Source of the DNA: JAHFTW01 sp038046785
GTDB lineage: Archaea; Thermoplasmatota; E2; JACPAO01; JAHFTW01
Reading direction: 5' to 3'
DNA: 64,000 nucleotides
NCBI GenBank assembly: GCA_038046785.1
Contig: JBBSVM010000005.1
Location: 127,734 to 191,733 of the forward strand
Below, in pieces: positions 52,770-61,313 of this stretch. A program made the position numbers and the translations under genes. The stretch's first letter is position 1; the number at the start of each line of letters is the position of its first letter. The notes below the pieces were generated by a model. The model was given only the letters and a program-made list of their open reading frames with translations, was not told the origin of the DNA and made no database searches.

Positions 52770-53466
52770 GGGTCCACACCACCAGGTCGAGCGTGTAAAT
52801 CGGAGTTGCCGCAGTCGTCGCGCCAAGAACCACGTTGAAGGTTGAGGTGCAGGTCGGAGGGCCGGTGAAGGTCCACGCGCCAAACGGGAACCCTTCCGGG
52901 ATCGCATATGGGCCGGGGACCGTGCCGAGTCGGCTGAACCACGAAGTTCCGCCAGGCCCGGTCGTGCCTCCCGCACCCGGTGCATCGAGACCTGTGCACG
53001 TCGGCCCGAACGAGATTGGAGAACCAGGGGTCATGCCAGGGCCACTTGGTCCGGCCCAACCTGCAATGGTCGTGTAGACACTGGCGCCCTGCGCACTGCG
53101 AGGTGTGCTAAAGACGCCCGGGTCGGAAGAGGCGAGGGTCAAGCTGCCGAAGCCGTTGGAGAGGCTCGCCTTCCAACGCACCGTCGAAGGAAGCGAGCCG
53201 TCAAACGAAGTGCGCAGGGGGGTATCGTTGTTCCGGAGCGCGTTGGCCACGGCGTCGCCGACGGCGGAACTTCCCGACGCGCCAAGCACGGCAAGCGCAT
53301 CTGCGGCGACCTGCTGCAGGTCCAGGCCGGTCGAGGCGGCCGGGGTGGCTGGTCGCTGGACGAGCGAGAAGAGAATGAGCGCGCTCAGGATGAGGATGGC
53401 GGCGAGGACCGCCTCGAATGCCTGGATGGCGCCGCGCTCGTCGCGGAAGAAGGGTCTCCGCGTCAC
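52762..53466 (-). CDS. Pilin-like protein with Gly/Ser/Thr-rich head
   Basis: 234 residues. FFRDERGAIQAFEAVLAAIL is a pilin-type processing region and helix. The rest is low-charge and Gly/Pro/Thr-rich with two Cys near the C-terminus. GTG start at 53466 overlaps the TadC-like stop (GTGA). Confidence 0.7.
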   Translation of the reverse strand: MTRRPFFRDERGAIQAFEAVLAAILILSALILFSLVQRPATPAASTGLDLQQVAADALAVLGASGSSAVGDAVANALRNNDTPLRTSFDGSLPSTVRWKASLSNGFGSLTLASSDPGVFSTPRSAQGASVYTTIAGWAGPSGPGMTPGSPISFGPTCTGLDAPGAGGTTGPGGTSWFSRLGTVPGPYAIPEGFPFGAWTFTGPPTCTSTFNVVLGATTAATPIYTLDLVVWTLA

Positions 53467-54434
53467 AGGGCCCCGACCACCACGCGGAAGGCCAACCAAG
53501 AGCAGACAATCATGATGACGATGCTGTTCATGCCAGCGATGGCTTTGCCGCGCGTCAGAACGCCGCCAACGAGGCCGCCGCCGATGGCCTGCGCAATGCC
53601 GGCGTGGAAGAACAGCGTGTTGAAGTCCTCCGGCTCGAACTGCTTGAACTTGAGGCCGCCCACCTGCGGCGCCCCCGAGCCGGTGGCGGCGTCCACGGCC
53701 ACCTTGAATGCGGGAATGAACTGCGCCTGCAGCACAAGAACGACGGCGAGGAAGACGAAGAACGAGATGTAGATGACCATCGAGTAGGCGCTCATCTGCT
53801 GGTTGCGCGATTCGACAATCTGCTGGATCTCGCGCGCGTCGGTGGAGGCAGCGGCGAGGACATCCACAACGGAGCCGCCGGAACGTTGCGCCTCAACGAT
53901 GAGCTGCGTGATGCGGTGGATGAGCGGCGAGCCGATGCGGTCGGCAAAGCGGCGAATCGCCTCGTCGAAACTGACCCCCCATTCCACCTGCGCCGCCATG
54001 ATCTTGATCTCCTCCGAGAGCGTTCCGTAGGTGCCGCGCGAGGCGTTCATGAGAGCGCGCGGCAGGGTCATGCCGGCGCGCGCCGACTCGGCGAGGTCAC
54101 GCAAGAAGTCCGGGAACTTTTGGTTGATCTGCTCGATGCGTTTCAGGTCGCGGTTGCGGAAGTAGGCGAACGGTCCGGCCCCGAAGAGGAGGGCGACGAG
54201 GAACCAGTCGGTGGCGAACTTGGCGGGGAAGGGCGCGAGTCCCATTGCGGTCCCGACCATGATGACGAAGGCTCCCAGCGACAGTGCGCCCGTCACGGCG
54301 TAGATGGAGCGGCGCGCTTTCTGTGCCAAGCCGAGCCCTTTGGGTTTCACCCGGTCGCGCAGGCTCTCGGGAATGGTGCCGAACCCGGGCTTCTCCGGTA
54401 CGGCGTCCTCGTCTTTCTTCGAGAAGAGGGCCAT
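53463..54434 (-). CDS. Type IV pilus TadC/GspF-like membrane protein (second of pair)
   Basis: 323 residues. The cytoplasmic T2SSF domain has FPDFLRDLAESARAGMTLPR and GVSFDEAIRRFADRIGSPLI. TM helices flank it near residues 45-90 and 215-320. In archaeal pili two such proteins (here fused neither to each other nor to the ATPase) form the platform. Start overlaps the previous stop by one base (TGATG). Confidence 0.88.
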   Translation of the reverse strand: MALFSKKDEDAVPEKPGFGTIPESLRDRVKPKGLGLAQKARRSIYAVTGALSLGAFVIMVGTAMGLAPFPAKFATDWFLVALLFGAGPFAYFRNRDLKRIEQINQKFPDFLRDLAESARAGMTLPRALMNASRGTYGTLSEEIKIMAAQVEWGVSFDEAIRRFADRIGSPLIHRITQLIVEAQRSGGSVVDVLAAASTDAREIQQIVESRNQQMSAYSMVIYISFFVFLAVVLVLQAQFIPAFKVAVDAATGSGAPQVGGLKFKQFEPEDFNTLFFHAGIAQAIGGGLVGGVLTRGKAIAGMNSIVIMIVCSWLAFRVVVGAL

Positions 54435-55303
54435 CAGACCTCCGGAATCATGGTCTGGAGGCCAATCATGAAGCCAAGACTCGCGATGGGGATGAGGCCA
54501 TAGATGAGCATCTGCAGGATGATCATGTCGCCCGAGCCGATGAGGACGAAGATGGCCACCATGACCAACAAGAACAGCGGCCCGGCGACAGCGGCCGTGA
54601 CGTACGCTTCCGCCATGAGGCCCATCGTCTCGACGAAACGTTGTTGCTCTTGGCGGTTCTCGAACTGGAGGCGGTTCGCCTTCGTGCGGAAGTAAGCGGT
54701 CAAATCGCCGCCCGAGGTGATGGTGGTGATGGCGCCCTGCAGCAGGTCCTGGAACTTCGTCGAGGGGGTGCGGTCGATGGCGCGCAGCAACGCGGTAACG
54801 ATGTCCTTGCCGTGGATGTGCAGATCTTGGTAGATGCCCGCCGCCTCACGCGCCGCTTCGCCGTACACCGGCTGCGCGGCGAGGCTCTTGAAAATCTCCG
54901 CCGGGATGACACCGGCCGACGCCATGGCGGTGATGTAGTTGGTCGCGTAGGGCAACTTCGCGTCAATCTTCTTGGCGCGCGATTTCGCTTTCGAAGCCGG
55001 TGCGCCAGAGAGTGCTGCGTACGCCATGGTCCAGGCGAGTCCGGGAACCAGCAGGACAAAGATTCCGAGATAGATGGGGAGCTTGGACGAGATGACGAGC
55101 GTAACGAAGAGCAGCAGCGCCATGAGCGTCGCCGCGGCAGCCACGATGCTCGCCGTGAACCAAATCCGAGCGAGGAACGCTTCGGGCCGCACGCCAACGC
55201 GCGCCTTGCGCAGGTGGACATCCAGCTCGGCCAGCTGCTTGGAACGCTGGGCGCGCGCGCCAAAGATTCGGAAGGCGAGCCGCTGCGTGGTGCTGACCGT
55301 CAC
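54434..55303 (-). CDS. Type IV pilus TadC/GspF-like membrane protein (first of pair)
   Basis: 289 residues. TM helices lie at about 48-75 and 80-97. The T2SSF domain contains LPYATNYITAMASAGVIPAE and GDLTAYFRTKANRLQFENRQ. Two C-terminal TM helices end in GLIPIASLGFMIGL. Start overlaps the ATPase stop by 4 nt. Works with the second TadC-like protein and the ATPase. Confidence 0.88.
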   Translation of the reverse strand: MTVSTTQRLAFRIFGARAQRSKQLAELDVHLRKARVGVRPEAFLARIWFTASIVAAAATLMALLLFVTLVISSKLPIYLGIFVLLVPGLAWTMAYAALSGAPASKAKSRAKKIDAKLPYATNYITAMASAGVIPAEIFKSLAAQPVYGEAAREAAGIYQDLHIHGKDIVTALLRAIDRTPSTKFQDLLQGAITTITSGGDLTAYFRTKANRLQFENRQEQQRFVETMGLMAEAYVTAAVAGPLFLLVMVAIFVLIGSGDMIILQMLIYGLIPIASLGFMIGLQTMIPEV

Positions 55304-57261
55304 GCCTTGCCCCCAATGCCCGCCATCACCTTGGGCTTCTCCTTGTAGTAGCTGGCAATCATCAGGGCGATGCGGTCGTACTCGCGGATGTTCGCGTCAA
55401 TCATGTGCTGGATGACCCGCACACGATCCTGCATCTCCATGGAGACCTCAGCGGGCGTAAGCCCCGCCTCGGCGGCGATGCGTTCCAGGGCGTAGGAGAC
55501 GCCGGTGTACTCGAACGTGTCCGACCCGGGAATCCAGCGGAACACCTCGTTCGTGAGAATCTCGCGCGTGTTGGGGTCGATGCCGACAATCTCCGTAACC
55601 TGTTTCGTGCGCCGGACGCGCTTGCCCCCGACGCGGGTCTGAATCTGCACCGCGACGACGTCGAGCGCCTCGAGCAGCGCACGCGGGATGTTGATGGGCT
55701 CCGATTCGAGGCGGTGGATGACGGCGTCCACCGAGTCGGCGTGCATGGTGCCGTAGGCGGCGTGGCCGGTCGCCATCGCCTGGAACAAGCTGTACGCCTC
55801 GGCGCCACGGACCTCACCGACGATGATGTACTCCGGGCGCTGCCGCAGCGCATTCTTGAGGAGTTGGAACATGTCGATTTCGCCCGCCTGCTTGCCGCCC
55901 GCGTCGCGGGGTCCAAAGCCGCCACGGGTGACACCCGCAATCCAGTTGGGCTGCGGGATCTTGATTTCGCGGGTGTCCTCAATGGTGACCACCTTGTTCT
56001 GCGGCGGGATGAACACCATGATGGCGTTGATGGCCGTGGTCTTGCCGGATGCCGTACCGCCGGCGTAGATGGCGGACATGTGGTACTGGATGATCATCCA
56101 GAGGTAGGCGAGCATGGCCGGGCTCATCGTGCCGAAGCGGACGAGGTCAATCGGCGTGAACGGGACGTCGCGGAACTTGCGGATGGTGAAGGTGCTGCCA
56201 AACGTGCTCACCTCCTTGGCGAGTGTCGCCTGCAAGCGGCTGCCGTCCTTCATCGTCGCATCGAGGATGGGCTCGGCGATGCTGATGTGCTTGCCCGAGC
56301 GCTGCGCCATGCGGATGACGAAGGAGTCCAGGTGGTCGTGGTTGCGGAACCGGATCGTGGTGGTGAGCGACTCGTGCTTGCGGTGGTAGACGAAGATGGG
56401 CTGGTGCGGGCCGTCGCAAGAGATGTCCTCGATGAAGGGGTCGCGCATCAGCACATCGATGGGCCCTTCGCCGATGAAGTCGCGCAGCACGTAGTAGAGG
56501 AGCCGTTCGCGCGCCTCCGCCTGCTCCGTCTCGCTGGTGCCGAGTCGGACCGAGTAGTCGGCGAGCACCTCGTCGTAGCGCTCGGTGATGTACTTCTTCA
56601 GGTCGTCCGTGTGCAGGTCGGACGGCTTCATGTCGAGGACGTCCACCAACGTGGATTCGATGAACTCGAGAAGCTCGCGCTCATCGTGCGAGATGCGCGG
56701 CTCGATGGCGTGGTAGGTCACCTCGTGCGTGCGCTTGTTGCGGATGATCTGGACGAAGCCGTTGGGCTCGTGGACGGGGTACACTTCCAATTCGACGTCG
56801 TCGGGATCGTTGGCGTAGTAGAGCGTGTCCTCTTCGGCCCAGACGCGCTCCAGGTTCTTGCGGTCCTGCTCGTCCGAGGTTTTCTGGAGCAGCGCGGCTC
56901 GCCGGGCCTGCTCCTCCTGGTGCATCGTGATGCGGCGGCGCTCCTCAACGCGCACCCGGTCCGGACGCGTTCCGGTCGAGCTCGGGAACTGCGGCAGCTT
57001 GACCGACTGCGGGCGCACCGAGGTCTCGGCCAGCTTCTCGATGGCGGCGCGGACCCGGGTGCGGTCCTGCACCGTCTGCGGTCCCACCTTGCCGACGGCG
57101 GGCGGCGCGCGACCCGGCTCGACCGCCTTCGTCGGTCCTCCCGCCGGCTGGGGCGGGGCCTGCGGCGCGGAGGCGGGGCGCGTCGGCGCGGCTTGCGGCG
57201 GCGCGGGCGGCCGGGCGACCGGGATCGGTTTGCGGACGACGGGCTTGGGGTCGGGGGTCAT
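55300..57261 (-). CDS. Type II/IV secretion ATPase (GspE/TadA/FlaI family)
   Basis: 653 residues. A Pro/Ala-rich N-terminal 100 residues, then an N-terminal domain and the RecA-like ATPase: Walker A AGGTASGKTTAINA, Asp box VTIEDTREIKI, Walker B ALRQRPEYIIVGEVRGAEA and His box ATGHAAYGTMHADS. It powers pilus assembly on the cytoplasmic face. ATG at 57261 overlaps the upstream pilin stop. Confidence 0.95.
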   Translation of the reverse strand: MTPDPKPVVRKPIPVARPPAPPQAAPTRPASAPQAPPQPAGGPTKAVEPGRAPPAVGKVGPQTVQDRTRVRAAIEKLAETSVRPQSVKLPQFPSSTGTRPDRVRVEERRRITMHQEEQARRAALLQKTSDEQDRKNLERVWAEEDTLYYANDPDDVELEVYPVHEPNGFVQIIRNKRTHEVTYHAIEPRISHDERELLEFIESTLVDVLDMKPSDLHTDDLKKYITERYDEVLADYSVRLGTSETEQAEARERLLYYVLRDFIGEGPIDVLMRDPFIEDISCDGPHQPIFVYHRKHESLTTTIRFRNHDHLDSFVIRMAQRSGKHISIAEPILDATMKDGSRLQATLAKEVSTFGSTFTIRKFRDVPFTPIDLVRFGTMSPAMLAYLWMIIQYHMSAIYAGGTASGKTTAINAIMVFIPPQNKVVTIEDTREIKIPQPNWIAGVTRGGFGPRDAGGKQAGEIDMFQLLKNALRQRPEYIIVGEVRGAEAYSLFQAMATGHAAYGTMHADSVDAVIHRLESEPINIPRALLEALDVVAVQIQTRVGGKRVRRTKQVTEIVGIDPNTREILTNEVFRWIPGSDTFEYTGVSYALERIAAEAGLTPAEVSMEMQDRVRVIQHMIDANIREYDRIALMIASYYKEKPKVMAGIGGKA

Positions 57262-57767
57262 GAAGTCACCAGGGAAAGGGAGATGGAGGAACCGCTCAGG
57301 ACGACTGCAATCGGCCCGCCCGAGAGGGTCGCGCAGGCGGCGTTGACGCCCAACAGCGGCTCGGATGCCGTAAAGGCGCCCACTTTGACCTCAACGGTTG
57401 TGGGGGACGCGCAGGAGGTGATGGAAATCGTGTAGGGCTTGTTCTGGAAAGAGTCCGGCAGGTCGAGCACCAGGTAGAGGCTCGAAGGGGTGGCGCCAGC
57501 CGTCGTCTGCCGCTCCACAAAGAGCCCCGCTTCGACGATGGCAGCAGCGACGCGGTGGGCGACCGAGGCTGCCTCCACTTCGAGGACGCGGTCCGCCGTC
57601 CGTTCGCGCGCCACGTTGAAGGTCAGCATGGAAATCACGAGAACGCCAGAGATGATGGCAAAAGTGAGGACGTAGCCGATGACTTCGCTCACGGCGCCGT
57701 CGTCGTGGCGGAAGGCTGGCCTCCTGCGGGAGCGCTCAGAGCTGGATGGTGGCGGCGAGGCGGGCAT
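57258..57767 (-). CDS. Archaeal type IV pilin-like protein
   Basis: 169 residues. A long basic/Ser-rich leader is followed by HDDGAVSEVIGYVLTFAIIS, the class III signal and hydrophobic core of archaeal pilins (compare AVSPVIG). The head is beta-rich with two Cys (ITSCASP, NAACATL) that could form a disulfide. ATG at 57767 overlaps the preceding gene by 32 bp. Confidence 0.8.
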   Translation of the reverse strand: MPASPPPSSSERSRRRPAFRHDDGAVSEVIGYVLTFAIISGVLVISMLTFNVARERTADRVLEVEAASVAHRVAAAIVEAGLFVERQTTAGATPSSLYLVLDLPDSFQNKPYTISITSCASPTTVEVKVGAFTASEPLLGVNAACATLSGGPIAVVLSGSSISLSLVTS

Positions 57768-58866
57768 GGACAAGTTGGAACGGGACGGTCCCAGGCGGGA
57801 GCGCGGGAAGGGGAGGGGTCGGAGGCGTGTAGGTGACGGAGCGAACGCCCTGTTCGACGAGGTTGCCCGTCGCGCAGTTGTAGAGCAGGTCTTCGTCATA
57901 CCGTCCGGGCGGCTGCTCAAACGCGTTGCGCAGGACCAGCCCGCTGCACCACTCCTGCGCCAAGGTGCCATGGATGTCGAAGCGAATCAGGACCGCCGCA
58001 TCGACCTGGGCGCGCAGGGTGCTGGAGGCGAGTTGGAGGAGGAGGGAGTGGTCTCCGCTGCCGGAGATGCCGGTGAGGCCGGTGGCGTCCAGCATCGGGA
58101 TGCGCACCAAGTAGGGTGTGGCGATGCCGGTCCCGGTGCCCAGCGGTTTCTCCGAGATGAACGGGCTTGCCTGTTGGAAGGTCTGGCCGCCGCGGCCGAG
58201 GAAAATGGCGCCCGCCTCGAAGGACGCCTGCGCTCCGCCGACGCTGGAAGGGCGCTCCCAGTCGAGCCGGTCGCCGGAGAAGAGGAACGCCTCGGCAATC
58301 GTCGTCCCTGCGCCATTGGTAAGACGGAAGAGCCAGTCATGGTCGAGCTCAATCGGCACGGCGAGCGTCACCAGGCCGCCTGCGGCCAAGGCGACTTGGT
58401 CGGATGCTGGCGCAGCTGTAAGGTCGAAGGCCTGAATGCAAATGGTACAGACTCCGAACGGGAGGGCCGGGACGCGGATGGGGGTGCCGCAGCCTCCCCC
58501 GCCGCGAACGAAGATGGCGTTGTCCGCCGTTGCCCACTGCGTGACATGGAAATCGCAGCCAGCTGGGGCGGCGCTGCTCGTGTAGGTCACCATGATTCGG
58601 TCGCCTGTCGCAAGGCGCACCTCCCCGCCCGGCAGAGAGAGCCCGGCCGCCTTGGAGGCTTGCGGGATGCTGAGCGTCGAGACGGCGTAGCGCACACCCT
58701 CGAACTGTCCCGCCATGGTCGCAAGCGCCGCCTCGTCCTGCAACCGGTCGATGACGGGGGTCCCAAGCAGAAGAACGACCGCCATCCCTGCCACGGTGAT
58801 GCCGAGGATGAAGACGGTGCCGATGACGGGGGTGACGGCGGCGTTGTCGCGGCGCAGGTCGGCCAT
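57736..58866 (-). CDS. Large archaeal pilin-like protein
   Basis: 376 residues. The N-terminus RRDNAAVTPVIGTVFILGIT matches the archaeal pilin signal with the AVTPVIG core. The 330-residue head is beta-rich with Cys pairs (GGGGCGTPI, GVCTICIQ). Much larger than a major pilin, so perhaps a tip or adhesin pilin. Start overlaps the FlaH-like stop by one base. Confidence 0.8.
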   Translation of the reverse strand: MADLRRDNAAVTPVIGTVFILGITVAGMAVVLLLGTPVIDRLQDEAALATMAGQFEGVRYAVSTLSIPQASKAAGLSLPGGEVRLATGDRIMVTYTSSAAPAGCDFHVTQWATADNAIFVRGGGGCGTPIRVPALPFGVCTICIQAFDLTAAPASDQVALAAGGLVTLAVPIELDHDWLFRLTNGAGTTIAEAFLFSGDRLDWERPSSVGGAQASFEAGAIFLGRGGQTFQQASPFISEKPLGTGTGIATPYLVRIPMLDATGLTGISGSGDHSLLLQLASSTLRAQVDAAVLIRFDIHGTLAQEWCSGLVLRNAFEQPPGRYDEDLLYNCATGNLVEQGVRSVTYTPPTPPLPALPPGTVPFQLVHARLAATIQL

Positions 58867-59498
58867 CAGAACACCCGACGCGTGCTCTCCATGAAGAGCC
58901 CTCTCTCGGTCTCCTTGAAGAGCAGGAAGCGCGCCGAATCGGGGACGCCCTTCATCTTCGTCACCTTGAGGTACGGGTAGAGACCGAAGCCCTGCCGGTC
59001 GAAGCCGAGGTCGAGGACGCCGTCGGCGAGGAGCTTGAGACGCGCCAGCTGCGCGGCATCGTGCAGGTCGGGAACCACGGTGACGAGGAGCAGCGTCTTG
59101 GCGGCGCGCGCCTGCTGGGCGAGGACCTGCAGCCGCTTGAACGCCTTGTCCCAGCCCTGGTCGAGGACGTATTCGCTGAAGCAGTCCAGAATGTAGCGCG
59201 AACCGGTCACGTTGGGGGGTCCTTTGAGCGTGAGCGGTTCGATGGTGACTTCGCTCGCGTCGCCGCCGACCTGGGTGATTCCCGCCTTGACCTCGCCCGC
59301 CAGCTTGGCGGTCGTCACGTATTGGGAGCCTTCTCCTTTGGCCTGGCCCGGCTTGGTCCCGCCCGCCGCGAAATGGTAGCAGAACAGCTCGAGCGCGTTC
59401 ATCGGCTCGGAGACCAAGAGGTGGACGGTGCCCGGCGGGTACCCTCCGCCCAGTTGCGCATCCAGGCCGGCCAATCCGGTTGAGAGACGTTCAGGCAA
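58866..59498 (-). CDS. KaiC/FlaH-like RecA-fold protein, Walker A lost
   Basis: 210 residues. LSTGLAGLDAQLGGGYPPGTV is the KaiC/RadA-like opening of the RecA fold, but the P-loop position reads SEPMNALELF instead of GxxxxGK(S/T). A Walker B-like strand TLLLVTVVPDLHD follows. Its role may parallel FlaH, a regulatory ring of the archaellum motor. TTG at 59498 is chosen because TTCATA (59523-59529, minus) lies 26 nt upstream. Confidence 0.75.
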   Translation of the reverse strand: MPERLSTGLAGLDAQLGGGYPPGTVHLLVSEPMNALELFCYHFAAGGTKPGQAKGEGSQYVTTAKLAGEVKAGITQVGGDASEVTIEPLTLKGPPNVTGSRYILDCFSEYVLDQGWDKAFKRLQVLAQQARAAKTLLLVTVVPDLHDAAQLARLKLLADGVLDLGFDRQGFGLYPYLKVTKMKGVPDSARFLLFKETERGLFMESTRRVF

Positions 59499-59522
59499 GG
59501 CAACCTCGCTTGTGGTCCTGGG

Positions 59523-59529
59523 TATGAAT
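59523..59529 (-). promoter_or_regulatory. TATA-like element within the pilus cluster
   Basis: The minus strand reads ATTCATA about 26 nt before the TTG start of the FlaH-like gene, so the pilus genes downstream may have an internal promoter. Confidence 0.4.
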
Positions 59530-59621
59530 GCGTTTGGGAATGTCTCTGAATAGACAGCGCGGCGCGACGGCGAAGGCACTGCGCAACTGTGGACAGTCGG
59601 CTTTCGCCGAACCGTGCGCGC

Positions 59622-60326
59622 TCAAACAAACTGTGCCACAACGAACAGCGCAAGATTTCCCGGCCCCGCGGCGAGCAGCCAACCCACCGTCACGGGCACA
59701 AGGAACGGAATTTTGGGCGTTACCCAGACCGTCTGGATGCCCGTTTCGGCAAACCCGGCGTAGGGGTCGCCGCCCGCCTGGATGCGGGTCCAGTAGCGCC
59801 AGCGCAGCGCCCCATCCTCGACGCGCTGCAGCGGCCAGACATGGGCGGCCTGCGCTTTCGCCACCGCCATGGGGACTCCAAGAAGGAGGGCGGGGAACGT
59901 CGCACGGCCGTGCGCCAGGTTCCAGGCGGCGAGAAGAACGGGCAGAGCGACGAGAAGAAGGGCGCCGTTGCCCAGCGCATCGAGCGCCATCGGCAGCGGC
60001 GGGAAGCGCGGAACGATGGGTGTGGCAAGCGGGTGCGGCGCGAGGAAGGCGGCCACCATGAGCGCCTTGGCGTCCGCTCCCCCGAACAGGCCGAGCCGCC
60101 ACAGGGCGTAGAGGAATCCGGCAAGCAGAGCCGCGGCGCCGTAGGGCAGAGCGAGTCCGGGCAGCCCGAACACGACGGCGTCGCGCAGCAAGAAGAGGAG
60201 GGCGAGAGCGACGAAAGGCAGCCAATACCGGTTGGGAACGCGCCGGCTGCGCAGGTCCAAAATGGAGCCTCCCGCCAGCATGAGCGCGACGATGCCCCAG
60301 CGCGCAACGGCCCACGCATCTGCCAT
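59622..60326 (-). CDS. Archaeal prepilin peptidase (aspartic protease)
   Basis: 234 residues with about six TM helices. Catalytic aspartates appear in GGSILDLRSRRVPNRYW and in the GxGD-like FGGADAKALM. It cleaves the N-terminal leader from the pilin-like proteins encoded downstream. The ATG at 60326 is used, and a TTG at 60353 would add nine residues. First gene of the pilus cluster. Confidence 0.88.
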   Translation of the reverse strand: MADAWAVARWGIVALMLAGGSILDLRSRRVPNRYWLPFVALALLFLLRDAVVFGLPGLALPYGAAALLAGFLYALWRLGLFGGADAKALMVAAFLAPHPLATPIVPRFPPLPMALDALGNGALLLVALPVLLAAWNLAHGRATFPALLLGVPMAVAKAQAAHVWPLQRVEDGALRWRYWTRIQAGGDPYAGFAETGIQTVWVTPKIPFLVPVTVGWLLAAGPGNLALFVVAQFV

Positions 60327-60368
60327 CGCGAGCGCGACGGACTGCGCCCTCAAGAGGTTTCACAGGGT

Positions 60369-60521
60369 CCAGGGCGAAGCCCTGGTGGACGAGGCAACGG
60401 AGCGCAGCAGCGCTCCGTTGCAGCGAGCGAAGCTCGCGAATCGTCCACTCTTTCGAGCGGAGCGAGAAAGAGTGGACGAGGGGGGATTTGAGGTTCGTCG
60501 CGCGCCAGCGCGCGCCGAACC
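60369..60521. repeat. Array of five hairpins next to tRNA-Ala
   Basis: Inverted repeats are at 60369-60385 (7-bp CCAGGGC, loop GAA), 60395-60420 (10-bp CAACGGAGCG), 60423-60437 (6-bp GCGAGC, loop GAA), 60441-60479 (14-bp TCGTCCACTCTTTC) and 60492-60521 (outer 6-bp GGTTCG plus inner GC-rich stem). The fourth hairpin's 3' arm overlaps the tRNA-3'-like repeat at 60471-60491. Confidence 0.7.
60471..60491 (-). repeat. Copy of tRNA-Ala 3' end (attachment-site-like repeat)
   Basis: AGTGGACGAG then GGGGGATTTGA matches 60591-60611 (3' end of the tRNA-Ala gene) at 20 of 21 positions, exactly 120 bp away. Similarity stops beyond it. This is the pattern left by tRNA-targeted integration or by partial tandem duplication. 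Confidence 0.65.
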
Positions 60522-60592
60522 ATGCCTCGCGGCGGCTCGGCAAATCCTCCTTGCCCCTTGTTCGCGCAGGCCTTCGGCCGCGCTTCACTTAG

Positions 60593-60665
60593 TGGACGAG
60601 GAGGGATTTGAACCCCCGGCCTCTGCCTTGCGAAGGCAGCGATCTACCAGCTGATCTACTCGCCC
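60593..60665 (-). tRNA. tRNA-Ala (anticodon CGC)
   Basis: Reading the minus strand: acceptor GGGCGAG pairs with CTCGTCC including a G3:U70 wobble, the alanine identity element. The D arm is GATC-AGCTGGTA-GATC. The anticodon arm is CTGCC-TTCGCAA-GGCAG with CGC. The T arm is GGGGG-TTCAAAT-CCCTC. Discriminator A. No intron and no encoded CCA. 73 nt. Confidence 0.95.
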
Positions 60666-60724
60666 GGATGGTCGCCTCCAGGAGGCGGCTTGGCGGCCGA
60701 CTTGGGGGCCGTGGAAAAGGGTTC

Positions 60725-61186
60725 CTACCGCGTGCTGAGGATGTGTGCCACTTCGGCGGCGGCCGCTTCGGGCGTCTCGGCGGCGAGAAGGGTGTGCGGG
60801 ACGCGGGCGGCGCGGATGTGCGTCTCGGCGCTCGCAATCCCTTTGGCGAGGCTGCGGTTGCCGACCGGCATGAGAACGATGAGCTGTTCGACCAGTTCCC
60901 GCTCGGCGGCGAACCGGGCGTAGCGGGTCCCCGACTCGATGGTGACGGCGGTGGCTGCGCGGTCGAGGTTGGCGGCGTGGACAACCGCTTGGCACTCGGC
61001 GGCCACCGGCTCGAGCGAGCCGCCAAGTGCTGCGTCGCCGGCGAACGGCTCGACGTTGGCGCGGCTCTGGAACGGGTTGGTTCCGGGGGCGAGCCCGAAG
61101 GCGCGCACCTGGTGGCCGGCGTCCGCCAGGGATTCGACAATGGCCTTGCCCGTGGGGTTTTCGACTCCGGTGACCAGGACCCGCAT
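60725..61186 (-). CDS. Short NAD(P)-binding Rossmann protein (SDR/NmrA-like)
   Basis: 153 residues. MRVLVTGVENPTGKAIVESL is a Rossmann nucleotide-binding start of the GxxxxTG type. QAVVHAANLDRAATAVTIES and LIVLMPVGNRSLAKG fit the next strands. At half the size of typical SDRs and with no YxxxK, it may be a sensor or reduced form. ATG at 61186. No operon partner. Confidence 0.7.
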   Translation of the reverse strand: MRVLVTGVENPTGKAIVESLADAGHQVRAFGLAPGTNPFQSRANVEPFAGDAALGGSLEPVAAECQAVVHAANLDRAATAVTIESGTRYARFAAERELVEQLIVLMPVGNRSLAKGIASAETHIRAARVPHTLLAAETPEAAAAEVAHILSTR

Positions 61187-61271
61187 CGGTGTTCGCAGCC
61201 CGCCTCCCCCTTAGGGGTTTTCGGAGCGCGTGCCCTGTTTGCCTCTCACTCAAGCCGGCTCCACACGCACC

Positions 61272-61278
61272 TTATATT
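61272..61278 (+). promoter_or_regulatory. TATA box of Ala-rich secreted protein gene
   Basis: The sequence TTATATT is centred about 39 nt before the GTG at 61314, giving a leader of about 13 nt. Confidence 0.5.
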
Positions 61279-61313
61279 GTCCGCCAAGGCGTGTTGTCCC
61301 GGAGAGTGACCCC

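Noticed and set aside
60725..61186. Truncated pseudogene of a full SDR
   Set aside because: The frame is intact with a good start and end; no remnant of a catalytic YxxxK region is seen in the flanks, so it is kept as a short gene.
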